Part shown: piece after piece, positions 9,886-17,975 of the stretch
How the letters are laid out: each line of letters begins with the position of its first letter
How positions within the stretch are numbered: position 1 is the stretch's first letter
From: Bacteroidetes bacterium UBA3022
GTDB taxonomy: Bacteria; Bacteroidota; Bacteroidia; Chitinophagales; BACL12
Direction of reading: 5' to 3'
Length of the DNA: 64,000 nt
Assembly (NCBI GenBank): GCA_002346225.1
Contig: DDYY01000006.1
Location: 1 to 64,000, forward strand
Notes under the pieces: model-generated
The model's input: the letters and a program-made list of their open reading frames with translations, nothing else
Databases searched by the model: none
What the model was told of the DNA's origin: nothing
Translations under genes and position numbers: made by a program

Positions 9886-10436
9886 ACAACCCGAAGCGAT
9901 ATGACCGGAAAATTATGGCATGCTTTAGGGAAGCTGGGGGCGGGTAATCTGGAATAAATAGCTGCTTCTCCTTCCATGGTAATTGCTTTCTCAGGTGTCA
10001 TCTGAAGTTTTTCCAACACCCTGATGGAAGCAGTATTTCTGACCATAGCACGCGCATATATCCGGGAAAGATGCAGCGTGTTCCATGCAAATGCAAGGCA
10101 AGCACTTGCTGCCTCCGTAGCATAGCCTTTATTCCACTCTTCCCTTAAAAAGCGAAAACCCAAATCATAAATGTCCGCATCAGGATGGTATTTTAATCCA
10201 CACCATCCTAAAGGTTTACCATCAGATAGGCGTATGGTGGTCCATCTGCCCACCCCGTAGCGATCATATTGATGGTAGCCTTCAATAAACTTTCTTGCCG
10301 CTTCCGGCGAAGAAAAGGGCACATCACCTGTATATCGAATGGTTGGTTCATCTGCGTTAAGCGCATATAGCAATGCGGCATCCTCCTGAAGGAAGGTTCT
10401 TAGCTGCAGACGAGGAGTTTGGATGAGAACAGGCAA
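9882..10436 (-). CDS. GNAT acetyltransferase, RimJ/RimL type
   Basis: The 184-residue product belongs to the GCN5-related N-acetyltransferases of the RimJ/RimL branch, which move acetyl from acetyl-CoA to a protein N-terminus or small amine. It begins LIQTPRLQLRTF, the usual first strand; NKGYATEAASACLAFAW is the acetyl-CoA-binding region, and NTASIRVLEKLQM is the conserved asparagine segment. The only plausible start is TTG at 10436: upstream codons in frame are ATC, ATA and AAC with no ATG, and starting further in would lose the first strand. The stop overlaps that of the convergent comM. The substrate cannot be named. Confidence 0.88.
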   Translation of the reverse strand: MPVLIQTPRLQLRTFLQEDAALLYALNADEPTIRYTGDVPFSSPEAARKFIEGYHQYDRYGVGRWTTIRLSDGKPLGWCGLKYHPDADIYDLGFRFLREEWNKGYATEAASACLAFAWNTLHLSRIYARAMVRNTASIRVLEKLQMTPEKAITMEGEAAIYSRLPAPSFPKACHNFPVISLRVV

Positions 10437-10549
10437 GATTATGTTAGTTGAAACACTAAAGTGAGGTCAATAACGTTTTGATGAAAAATTTGGTAAAGTT
10501 TTTGAATGGTAAGATAAGTACGCTTTAATCATCCTTTAAAATTCCTGAT

Positions 10550-11431
10550 ATGCGTTTACTTATTTCACTGTGCGCTGTGTTTGCGCTCTCCCAAACAACA
10601 GTCTTTGCAGGTTCTATACAGAAAACCTATTTCTGGGAATACGAAGGTAAACGTTATCGCTTTACATATACATTTGATAAACAAGACTACGATTTTTATA
10701 AGGGAGTAAAGCGCGATTATTATGATTTTAGTTTCTATATGAAGGAAGATCCCGCTTATCCTGTCATCGACAGGCTTGCGAGGAAGCTGCAACTCCTGGC
10801 TCAAAGCTATCGGCTGAATGAGCGTGAAACGGTCGAGTTCATTGCCAGCTTTGTCCAGCATTTTAATTACAGAGGTGATGGCAAATACGAGTATCCCAGA
10901 TTTCCTGTTGAAACCCTGGTAGAGCAGGGAGGTGATTGTGAGGATACCGCTGTCTTGCTGGCAGCCTTGCTGCGCAGTTTGGGGTACGAGGCCATTCTGC
11001 TCTCTCCCGAAGGACATATGGGTGTGGGATTAGCGGTACAGGGAGAGATCAAAGGGATAGGTGTAAGCCATGATGGGTTGACCTATTATTATATTGAAAC
11101 CACGAACACCGGTTGGGGGATAGGAGACTATCCGGATCATCTGAGCAGTGAGATAAAAATCTATGATCCCGGTTCCGTTCCCGGTGCGCATCCACTGGCT
11201 TTGGAATCTTCACCGCATCCAGCGGGTCCTGCTACCGTAAGCAAGCAGCATGAAATTGTTGCGGTGACATCAGACCACACTGCCACTCAGGGCAACTACT
11301 GGGAAGATAAGGAGCTCGTGGGTACCCAAACAGGAGCACTTTCTTCCGATGTGATGATTATAGATGGACGTAAAGAAACGGCAATAACCTACCAGGATGG
11401 CAACCTGGTCAAAGTTGTCAGTCGGCAATAA
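10550..11431 (+). CDS. Secreted transglutaminase-like cysteine protein
   Basis: A signal peptide (about residues 1-20, ending TTVFAG) precedes a transglutaminase-like domain. The probable nucleophile lies in GGDCEDTAVLLAALLRSLGY (cysteine about residue 126), with a histidine in SPEGHMGVG and an acidic region near YYYIETTNTGWGIGDYP, consistent with a Cys-His-Asp triad. Bacterial proteins of this class are usually proteases or amidases in the periplasm. The last ~90 residues look low in structure and may be a tail. It stands alone between a divergent acetyltransferase and a convergent small zinc-ribbon gene. The exact reaction is unknown. Confidence 0.8.
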   Translation: MRLLISLCAVFALSQTTVFAGSIQKTYFWEYEGKRYRFTYTFDKQDYDFYKGVKRDYYDFSFYMKEDPAYPVIDRLARKLQLLAQSYRLNERETVEFIASFVQHFNYRGDGKYEYPRFPVETLVEQGGDCEDTAVLLAALLRSLGYEAILLSPEGHMGVGLAVQGEIKGIGVSHDGLTYYYIETTNTGWGIGDYPDHLSSEIKIYDPGSVPGAHPLALESSPHPAGPATVSKQHEIVAVTSDHTATQGNYWEDKELVGTQTGALSSDVMIIDGRKETAITYQDGNLVKVVSRQ

Positions 11432-11444
11432 CGTACCTATTGGG

Positions 11445-11798
11445 CTATTCCTTTCGCCTGACGATCAACAGGGTTTCATCGTCCAGTGATAAGTATCCAA
11501 ATTCATAGCAGAAGAAATATACATCCCCTTTAGTCGTTCGGCGAAAGGATGTAAGATACTTGAAATTGAATCCGGCATCTATCAGGATATGCTTCTTAAT
11601 TTTTTTAGAGCTCCCTGGACAGATGTCTTCCAGAATTTTTCTGTTCTTCCGAAGATTTCTGTTGGTTATTCGGACCAAATTACTTTCTGTATTCCGCAAG
11701 CGATTATTGAAAGCGTTACGACACATGTCGTTGCAGAATTTCTTGTCGATGCGACCGCGCAGTTCACGACCGCACTCTTGGCAATTTTTGAGGGTCAT
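11445..11798 (-). CDS. Small zinc-ribbon protein, function unknown
   Basis: The 117-residue product starts with a four-cysteine ribbon, C6-x2-C9-x12-C22-x3-C26, followed by RNAFNNRLR, a layout seen in small Bacteroidota proteins of unknown role. The rest is basic and helical (NRNLRKNRKILEDI), then ends in a possible beta-rich part with YFFCYEFGYLSL. It could bind nucleic acid, but nothing in the sequence proves it. It converges on the transglutaminase-like gene with 13 bases between stops. The overlapping frames on the other strand have poor composition and were ignored. Confidence 0.7.
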   Translation of the reverse strand: MTLKNCQECGRELRGRIDKKFCNDMCRNAFNNRLRNTESNLVRITNRNLRKNRKILEDICPGSSKKIKKHILIDAGFNFKYLTSFRRTTKGDVYFFCYEFGYLSLDDETLLIVRRKE

Positions 11799-11905
11799 AA
11801 GCGTACATTTTACAAGTAGTTTTGCTGTTACCTGATATGCGTAAAGTTAGTATTTATTTAAAAAAAACAAGGTGCAACCTTTTTAAACGTTTCAGTCCTT
11901 TATTT

Positions 11906-12688
11906 TCAAGTGTTTTCAAAAAATTCCAAAGCTGTTTTCAGCGGAAAAGCATCATCTATTCTATTTTGTACACCTTTTATTTCCTGAATAACCTGCTGTT
12001 GAAATGCGGGTTCCAGCTGCAGCCACTTCGTCATTCGATTGACAAACGCTTCCGGTAATTTACGTTGAAGGGGTTCAAAGGGAAGTGATAAAAAGGAACA
12101 AATAGTTTCGATAGTGTCTTCCGGATGGGTGCACAGATTTTCATACCGAAGCGTCAGGCAGTCGGGGTCTTTATACCAGGTTTCAAAATAATACTCCATG
12201 GCTTTTCTCCAGAATATAGAACGGGCTACCAGCTGCTTTTCCGGAGGCAAATCACCGCGCATCCAGTAATCTTTGGATACAGCCTGTGCATACCCATTTC
12301 TGAGTATTACAATTTTTTTAATATTATCCTTTGCAAATTGGCGATCTATCCATTCTTTGTAGAAAAAAAGCCATGGATTTTTTAGCAGTAAATGCTGTCC
12401 CGGAGATACACTGAAGTGGCGGTCAAACATTTTTCGGAATGTATGCATTTGCTCCTCCGACCATTCCGGACTGCGATAGTTGGCAAATCCGTTTTCAATA
12501 ACCTCTGAGTAATCGCCAAAATCGAAAAATGGAGTTCCCATTTTGCTAAAGAGCTTTTGCAGGGTCCGCTCCTCCAGATTGGGAAGAAAACGACCTTTCT
12601 TCAGCGAAAGATCGGGGTGCTTCCTCAATACATCCGTCAACAGGGTTGTCCCGGAATTCCAGTAGCCTACAATAAATAATCCGTTCAT
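11906..12688 (-). CDS. Sulfotransferase family protein
   Basis: The product carries the PAPS-dependent sulfotransferase signatures: a 5'-phosphosulfate loop GYWNSGTTLLTDVL close to the N-terminus and a 3'-phosphate region around VILRNGYAQAVSKDYWMRG, in which Arg and Ser fit the family. Start: ATG at 12688 gives MNGLFIVGYWNSGTT, the normal distance to the loop, and about 260 residues; a TTG at 12775 would add 29 residues and cannot be excluded. It probably moves sulfate from PAPS to a carbohydrate or other small acceptor. It is isolated here, far from the sulfotransferases at the right end of the window. Confidence 0.8.
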   Translation of the reverse strand: MNGLFIVGYWNSGTTLLTDVLRKHPDLSLKKGRFLPNLEERTLQKLFSKMGTPFFDFGDYSEVIENGFANYRSPEWSEEQMHTFRKMFDRHFSVSPGQHLLLKNPWLFFYKEWIDRQFAKDNIKKIVILRNGYAQAVSKDYWMRGDLPPEKQLVARSIFWRKAMEYYFETWYKDPDCLTLRYENLCTHPEDTIETICSFLSLPFEPLQRKLPEAFVNRMTKWLQLEPAFQQQVIQEIKGVQNRIDDAFPLKTALEFFENT

Positions 12689-12934
12689 ATCTATGGGTTC
12701 AATAATAAGCTGTTTGCATGATAACGGCAAGTGTTTAAACAATAATTGTTCTACCCAAATACCGTCAGGAACCAAAGGAAAGTCACATACTTCGGGCGTT
12801 TAGGCGTTTTGAAATAATTATAAACGTATACAAACGATTAATTACCGAATAAAATTTTTGCGTTACAGCACATTTGCAAGGCTACTGTTTCGAAACCTGA
12901 AGCAATGAATTAGTTAATGTAAAACCGAAAACAA

Positions 12935-13273
12935 ATGAGTACAATTAAGAACAAAGTGCAATTGATTGGGCACCTTGGTGCAGATCCTGAAATTGTTGAT
13001 CTGAAAGAAGGCCGGAAGCTGGCAAAATTCAGCGTAGCAACCAATGAGACGTATAAGAACAATGAAGGAGAGCGCGTAACAGAAACCCAATGGCATAACC
13101 TGGTAGCATGGGGAAAGCTGGCCGGAATAGTAGAAAAGCTGCTGATGAAAGGAGCTGAAGTAGCCATTGAGGGTAAGCTCATCAATCGAAGTTACACCGA
13201 TAAAAACGGGGTAAAAAAGTACGTTACGGAGGTACAGGCAAATGATGTGCTGCTCCTGAAAAAGAAAGAATAA
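12935..13273 (+). CDS. ssb: Single-stranded DNA-binding protein, short form
   Basis: The 112-residue product is a complete SSB OB-fold: NKVQLIGHLGADPEI, LAKFSVATNETYKN, TQWHNLVAWGKLAGIVEKLL, KGAEVAIEGKLINRSYTDK. It coats single-stranded DNA during replication, repair or recombination. It stops right after the fold (LLLKKKE), so it has neither the glycine/glutamine-rich linker nor the acidic D-D-D-I-P-F-type tip that recruits partner proteins in standard SSBs. It is therefore probably an accessory SSB, with a full-length one elsewhere in the genome. A strong terminator follows. Confidence 0.92.
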   Translation: MSTIKNKVQLIGHLGADPEIVDLKEGRKLAKFSVATNETYKNNEGERVTETQWHNLVAWGKLAGIVEKLLMKGAEVAIEGKLINRSYTDKNGVKKYVTEVQANDVLLLKKKE

Positions 13274-13302
13274 TTCGTTCTTGCTAATAAGCGTGTGTGT
13301 TA

Positions 13303-13328
13303 GGCCGGGGGTGACTCCGGCCTTTTTT
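13303..13328 (+). terminator. Rho-independent terminator after ssb
   Basis: GGCCGG (13303-13308) and CCGGCC (13317-13322) form a perfect six-pair G+C stem around an eight-base loop, followed by six T. It sits 30 bases after the ssb stop and before the flippase promoter. Confidence 0.9.
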
Positions 13329-13365
13329 AACTTTGCCAACCCAGCTGTCAAAGGCTAAACACAGC

Positions 13366-13393
13366 TTGCTGTGAGCAGAATCCCTTACATTTG
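13366..13393 (+). promoter_or_regulatory. Bacteroidota-type promoter for the flippase gene
   Basis: TTG at 13366-13368 and TACATTTG at 13386-13393 are 17 bases apart, matching TTG-N17-TAnnTTTG. The predicted transcript start is near 13398, about 13 bases before the ATG at 13411. It follows the ssb terminator directly, so the flippase is an independent transcript. Confidence 0.7.
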
Positions 13394-13410
13394 CTACAGT
13401 CAAACACAAA

Positions 13411-14850
13411 ATGATAAAAGGAGTCGTTAAGGCATCTGCCATTTTTACAATGGGCAATATGTTGCCACTTTTAACGAGTGTCGTTCTGCTTTTCCCCTAC
13501 ACGGAGAATCTTTCTACCTCGCTCTATGGAGCTCTGGCGCTCTATATTGCCTTTACCATTTTTGTGCAGTTTACAGCTAACTACGGTCTGGATAATTATG
13601 TGGGTATTCATCACTTTGAATACAAGAAAGACCCTGAAGAAATGCGCGCCTTTGTTGGAAGTGTTGTAGGCGCCATGCTCATTATTGGCCTGGTTCTCCT
13701 GGTTTTCTTTTCACTGATTGGGAATCTCTTATTTCAATTATTATTCCGGGGAGAACTCTCCTTCTTTCCATACGGATTTATGTGTGTGCTCACCGGTATT
13801 TTCAATGCCTTTTTTCGCACTTATATCAACTTTCTGTTTTACCGCGATATGCCTTCCAGGCATCTGTGGTTTAATGCTTTCAATTTTATTGTAACAGTCG
13901 CACTTTGCACCATTGGTGTGTACCGCTTTCCGGAGTCCCTGGATGGTCCTATCTGGGGCCGCTTGCTCTCCGGCTTGCTGATATTTTTGCTCGCAGGTGT
14001 ATTCTTTTACCGTGAATACGGAATCCGTTTCAGAAGAAGCTACCTCAAGAACTTACATCAGTTTTGTTTCCCCGTTTATCTGTTTATGATACTCGGATGG
14101 GTGGTTTTTTATATCAACAGTTTTATTATCAACTACTTCGGCACCACTGCTGATGTGGGCATATTCGACTTCGCCTTGAAATGTGTACTATTGATCGATG
14201 TCGCCCAAACGGCCATAGCCCAGACCATCAATCCCCGTATTTATCAAATATGGACTGATAACAACCTCCAGCGAAGTACCACAGGTGAAAACCGTTTTCA
14301 TAATGTCTTTAGCATGTTTAGCATTCTGTTTATTGCAGGCAACGTGCTTGTGTTGCCTCTAATTGTAAAGCTGTTCGTGCAGAATGAAAGCTATTATGCT
14401 GTTTTCCAGTACCTGCCGGTCTTGTGCGCAGCATTTGCCTTTCGAATGATTGCAAATATTTTCTACAATCCGCTCATGTATTTTAAAAAGACAGGTGCCT
14501 TACCCAGGGCCTTTGCATGGAGTTCCCTCGTTCAGTTTGTATCCTGTATTGTCTTGTTGCAATTTTTTGGGCTCTGGGGAGCTGTATGGAGTTTCTTTAT
14601 TTCTAAAATTGCAGTTGTATTCTTTACCTGGCTGGAGGGAAGAAAGATATTCGAATTTAAAATTAATCCATATAAAATGATACTGTTACCGGTGGTGTAC
14701 GCCATACTGGTAACCGCACTGAATTTTACCATCGGGACAGATAATTACTTCCTCATGGCATCACTGCAATTGGCGGCAGCAATTATCCTTACACTCCTGG
14801 TGTTTCGAAAGGATTTGGGTTCCTATAAATTGCTGTTACAGCGCAGTTGA
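13411..14850 (+). CDS. Polysaccharide flippase, Wzx/MATE-like membrane protein
   Basis: The 479-residue product is hydrophobic throughout with about 12-14 predicted membrane segments and no soluble domain, as in the polysaccharide transport/O-antigen flippase family. Such proteins move lipid-linked oligosaccharides across the inner membrane. The N-terminus (IKGVVKASAIFTMGNMLPLLTSVVLL) has the usual amphipathic-then-membrane pattern. It is not next to glycosyltransferases here, so its substrate is unknown. Its TGA stop abuts the stop of the convergent phospholipase-like gene in the hexamer TGATCA (14848-14853). Confidence 0.82.
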   Translation: MIKGVVKASAIFTMGNMLPLLTSVVLLFPYTENLSTSLYGALALYIAFTIFVQFTANYGLDNYVGIHHFEYKKDPEEMRAFVGSVVGAMLIIGLVLLVFFSLIGNLLFQLLFRGELSFFPYGFMCVLTGIFNAFFRTYINFLFYRDMPSRHLWFNAFNFIVTVALCTIGVYRFPESLDGPIWGRLLSGLLIFLLAGVFFYREYGIRFRRSYLKNLHQFCFPVYLFMILGWVVFYINSFIINYFGTTADVGIFDFALKCVLLIDVAQTAIAQTINPRIYQIWTDNNLQRSTTGENRFHNVFSMFSILFIAGNVLVLPLIVKLFVQNESYYAVFQYLPVLCAAFAFRMIANIFYNPLMYFKKTGALPRAFAWSSLVQFVSCIVLLQFFGLWGAVWSFFISKIAVVFFTWLEGRKIFEFKINPYKMILLPVVYAILVTALNFTIGTDNYFLMASLQLAAAIILTLLVFRKDLGSYKLLLQRS

Positions 14851-17076
14851 TCAGCGATTGATTATCAACCTTCCCGAATAGATTTTTTCCGGTGTCGTGT
14901 AACGCACCATGTACATGCCATTGGCCAGTCCGTGAAGTTCAATCACAGATGTAGGTTGTGACAGCCGTTGATGGAACACCTCTTTGCCCGAAATATCTAA
15001 GAGCTGCAATAGTCCGCCTTCAGAACCAAGGGGTAGCTCTATGGCCACCGATTGCTGCGCAGGATTGGGGAAGAATTGCAATGGCGCTTCTGCAAATAGA
15101 TGGGATACCGGAACAAAATCACAGAATCCATCCACCACTATTGTGCCTCCTTCATCGGTATAACGCTGGGCAAATTCCTGGTAATAGATGTTGGCAATGG
15201 TGGAGTCATGTATGATCAATGTGTTCTCGTCATTTCTAACCTGCGCGCTGGTAGACCAGTTGTGGGAGCCGGTTAAAACCATAGGGTCTGAAGCCGGACA
15301 GTAGGGATCGGAGATGAGATATTTGTGGTGGAATATAGGGCCGCTTGCCTGAAATAGGGTACTACTCATAGCGCCTTCCAGAATGTCTATAGCCAGGGGA
15401 TTGGAGGGGTCAGTTTCGTCATAGATACCGGCCACAAATACACCTCTCTCAATCGCGGATTCAATATCATAACTAATGCCGAAGCGGGTGAAAGTAAAAA
15501 CAGCAAAATACATGTCGTAGTCGCTTTCGGCAATGACGCGTTTGATTTGCGATTCAGTATCATCACTAGGGCTGAAGTACAGCTCCACTTCCTTGCCGCC
15601 AATGATAAACTGGTGGGGTGTATTATTCGTTTTGAGAGGACCGAAAGTACCGGCAAACATTTCTTCAAACTCAGCTCTGAAGGCTTTGGCAAGGCTCTGG
15701 TCCTGAATGGCAATCATATTCTGTTTGTCCACTTTCAACTGCGCATCTGTCATGTTGGTGGAGCCGGAAATGACCCAAGGTTCATCGGGGTCTGTGCTGA
15801 CAGCATCAATCACAATAAATTTATTGTGCATTATGCCGTAAAAACCTCCGCCGGGTAATTCACCGGTAGGGGCTTTAATTTTCTTTCCCGGACCAATATT
15901 CAGCGCTGCATAGGCGCCGGCATTGACGCCATCATCTGCAATGAAACGAACATTCACGCCTCGTAAATAGGCATCGTTCAGTGCGTTGATGATATTGTTT
16001 TCGTTATCGATATTGTAAATGGCCATATCTATGGAATACAAGGCATGGTCGATAAACCAGATAATGGTATCTACAAAGTCAGGATTATAGAAGGCATTGG
16101 TTCCTGTAGACACGCCATTATTCACAGGGTTATTGAACCAAATGCGCATTTCGCCCGTAGAGTTGCTCTGCGTTGCCATAGCTGTCAACGGCGACCAGGA
16201 TGTATCATTGGTAGCGCTGACAGATGCTGCCTTCAGGTAATAGATGGTTCCGTCGGTCAAACCGGTCAGGTCAATACTGTGTGCTACAGTTAGCGATGCG
16301 TCTGCAACATCTTCGGTGAGTGCATCTTCGGAAGTGCCGTAGTATATAATCGTATTTCCTTCATATAAAGTTTCAAAAGAAACAGTGAAAGAAGATGTGG
16401 TGATATTGCTTTGTGCCAGTACGCTCGAAATTACCGGAGGGTTACCACCTGTGCTGATATCTTCCAGTCCGCGGGGAAGAAGCTGATAGCCACCTGTTCC
16501 TCCAGGTGCATATTGCGACATAATCCCGGTAACATTAACTTCTTCTTCAGGAATGGCGGTACCGTCGATATTTGTGGAAGTTAAGACACGCACCTGGCCT
16601 GTACTTACACCATCTGTTAAATCGTAATTGGTTCCGGAACCTGCAGTTGAAAAAGTACCTGTGGCGGTAAATTCAACGCTACTTACCTGAACCAGGCGAG
16701 CTTCATAGCCTTCAACCCAGCCACTGCTTAATGTCACTGGCTCAGGAGCAGGTAATGGGTTGCCGCTGTTTATAATTGTAAGTGATGTCACAGGGCTCAA
16801 TTCCAGTAATCCATTGTAATTGTAGAGTACTCCTGTTACCTCCATACTGTCGCCGGCCATCACGGGCGCCATCAGAGAAAAATCGTACGCTGCAATGGCA
16901 CCGGTATTGTCCTGCAAATATCGGATGCTGCCCAGCTCTTCTCCATTCAAAACAAGACCGCGAACAGTAACCGTACTTCCCAGCGGACTGGTGCGCGCAG
17001 TGGCAATACTAACAACCTGGGCACCGGCAGAATGTATGCCGATAGCTATCAAAACAGGGAAGAGCAATTTTTTCAT
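14851..17076 (-). CDS. Secreted phospholipase D-like protein with type A T9SS sorting domain
   Basis: A signal peptide (MKKLLFPVLIAIGIHSAGAQ) leads to an OB-fold-like module, a fibronectin type III-like module (about 220-310), and two phospholipase D halves. Each half has a complete HxKx4D motif: HNKFIVID with SGSTNMTD, and HHKYLISD with TGSHNWSTSA. The last ~75 residues (FFPNPAQQ, LLDISGKEV, GMYMVRY, final GRLIINR) are a type A sorting domain for the type IX system. The enzyme should act outside the cell on phosphodiesters; PLD-fold members include lipases and nucleases, and the sequence does not decide. The start was moved from 17121 to the ATG at 17076 because the signal peptide begins there and a promoter box lies between. 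Confidence 0.88.
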   Translation of the reverse strand: MKKLLFPVLIAIGIHSAGAQVVSIATARTSPLGSTVTVRGLVLNGEELGSIRYLQDNTGAIAAYDFSLMAPVMAGDSMEVTGVLYNYNGLLELSPVTSLTIINSGNPLPAPEPVTLSSGWVEGYEARLVQVSSVEFTATGTFSTAGSGTNYDLTDGVSTGQVRVLTSTNIDGTAIPEEEVNVTGIMSQYAPGGTGGYQLLPRGLEDISTGGNPPVISSVLAQSNITTSSFTVSFETLYEGNTIIYYGTSEDALTEDVADASLTVAHSIDLTGLTDGTIYYLKAASVSATNDTSWSPLTAMATQSNSTGEMRIWFNNPVNNGVSTGTNAFYNPDFVDTIIWFIDHALYSIDMAIYNIDNENNIINALNDAYLRGVNVRFIADDGVNAGAYAALNIGPGKKIKAPTGELPGGGFYGIMHNKFIVIDAVSTDPDEPWVISGSTNMTDAQLKVDKQNMIAIQDQSLAKAFRAEFEEMFAGTFGPLKTNNTPHQFIIGGKEVELYFSPSDDTESQIKRVIAESDYDMYFAVFTFTRFGISYDIESAIERGVFVAGIYDETDPSNPLAIDILEGAMSSTLFQASGPIFHHKYLISDPYCPASDPMVLTGSHNWSTSAQVRNDENTLIIHDSTIANIYYQEFAQRYTDEGGTIVVDGFCDFVPVSHLFAEAPLQFFPNPAQQSVAIELPLGSEGGLLQLLDISGKEVFHQRLSQPTSVIELHGLANGMYMVRYTTPEKIYSGRLIINR

Positions 17077-17100
17077 TGTAGTAGTAATTAAATGATGGCG

Positions 17101-17108
17101 CAAAGGTA
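17101..17108 (-). promoter_or_regulatory. -7 box upstream of the phospholipase-like gene
   Basis: On the minus strand TACCTTTG fits TAnnTTTG exactly and would start RNA about 20 bases before the ATG at 17076. No TTG at the expected distance is seen, so the call rests on the -7 element and position. Confidence 0.5.
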
Positions 17109-17169
17109 CAGTGCTCCACACACTTGTGCGACCATCATGACAGTAATTATGGCTTTATCAAATTGTTAA

Positions 17170-17907
17170 TTAACTCACGGGACGTAGCAGCATAGGGCGG
17201 CTGGGAGTCGCATCCAGCTCCAAAGGGGCTATTTGTAAGTTGAGCAAATAATGGCCGTCAGGTATGTGCTCATCTACATAAACCAGTTCTGTTATGGTAG
17301 CATTTTTTCGGGTGGCATGCGGGTACTGCCAGAAAGCCTTGTGGGCAAGCAGTCTGCCACCGTCTTCTTCCCTGTCCAGGGAGGGTAAATCGACAAGCAG
17401 GTGCTCTATTTGCTGTTCTGCCAGGTACCTGCATATTTCCGGATCAAGGTAAGGCGGATTGGTGCCGGAATACTGCCGAGAAAGTTTTTCAGGATGGTTA
17501 GGTAGCGTTCTAATGATAACGGCCTCTGCATCTGCAGTGATGGCAGGGATAACCATTTCTGCCGTGATAATCTGATCCGGACCTTGTTGCTCCGGAGTCA
17601 CTGAAATTAACTGCGCCCGGAAAAAACAGCCTTTCAGTACCTCCCGGATGTTGCAATCGGGAGCGCCAATATGGGCGGCGCATTCAGTATGCGTGCCATT
17701 GCCATGCGGATTGATATGTACATTCCGATAATTAACGGGACCTCCTCTCGAAGTATCGCCAATAAAACTGCCGGCAATAACAGGCTGACTGGTAAACCTG
17801 GGTGCATAGTAGCAGTTCACCTGCTCCCCGTCGCGGAAACCGGTAGATATATCCAAGGCATCCTCAGCTTGGTATTCAATGCCCCTGTAACGAATGGTGG
17901 TAGTCAT
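17170..17907 (-). CDS. Cyclase-family metal hydrolase (kynurenine formamidase-like)
   Basis: The 245-residue product matches the putative cyclase/KynB-type family, manganese- or zinc-dependent amidohydrolases. The family signature is seen as NPHGNGTHTECAAHIG (the HxGTHxDxxxH-type motif, with Glu in place of the usual Asp), followed by VIIRTLPNH and VDLPSLDREEDGG. Known members open N-formylkynurenine or related ring and amide substrates. No tryptophan-degradation gene is adjacent, so the substrate is open. ATG start at 17907; it points away from mtaB. The stop is about 90 bases before the phospholipase-like gene on the same strand. Confidence 0.82.
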   Translation of the reverse strand: MTTTIRYRGIEYQAEDALDISTGFRDGEQVNCYYAPRFTSQPVIAGSFIGDTSRGGPVNYRNVHINPHGNGTHTECAAHIGAPDCNIREVLKGCFFRAQLISVTPEQQGPDQIITAEMVIPAITADAEAVIIRTLPNHPEKLSRQYSGTNPPYLDPEICRYLAEQQIEHLLVDLPSLDREEDGGRLLAHKAFWQYPHATRKNATITELVYVDEHIPDGHYLLNLQIAPLELDATPSRPMLLRPVS

Positions 17908-17960
17908 AGAGGGTAAAAATAGCTCCTTTCTAATCAGTTATGACTGAGCACCATGTTTGT

Positions 17961-17968
17961 TACCTTTG
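17961..17968 (+). promoter_or_regulatory. -7 box for mtaB
   Basis: TACCTTTG fits TAnnTTTG. The predicted RNA start is only a few bases before the ATG at 17976, implying a very short leader. It lies inside the longer possible reading frame starting at 17940 and so argues for the 17976 start. Confidence 0.5.
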
Positions 17969-17975
17969 TACAGTT

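Noticed and set aside
11560..12058. Three plus-strand frames opposite the zinc-ribbon and sulfotransferase genes
   Set aside because: They are in low-complexity, Phe/Leu/Arg-rich composition typical of antisense shadows and match no family.
17940..17975. Longer N-terminus for mtaB starting at ATG 17940
   Set aside because: The extra 12 residues are not family-like, and a TACCTTTG promoter box lies inside them.
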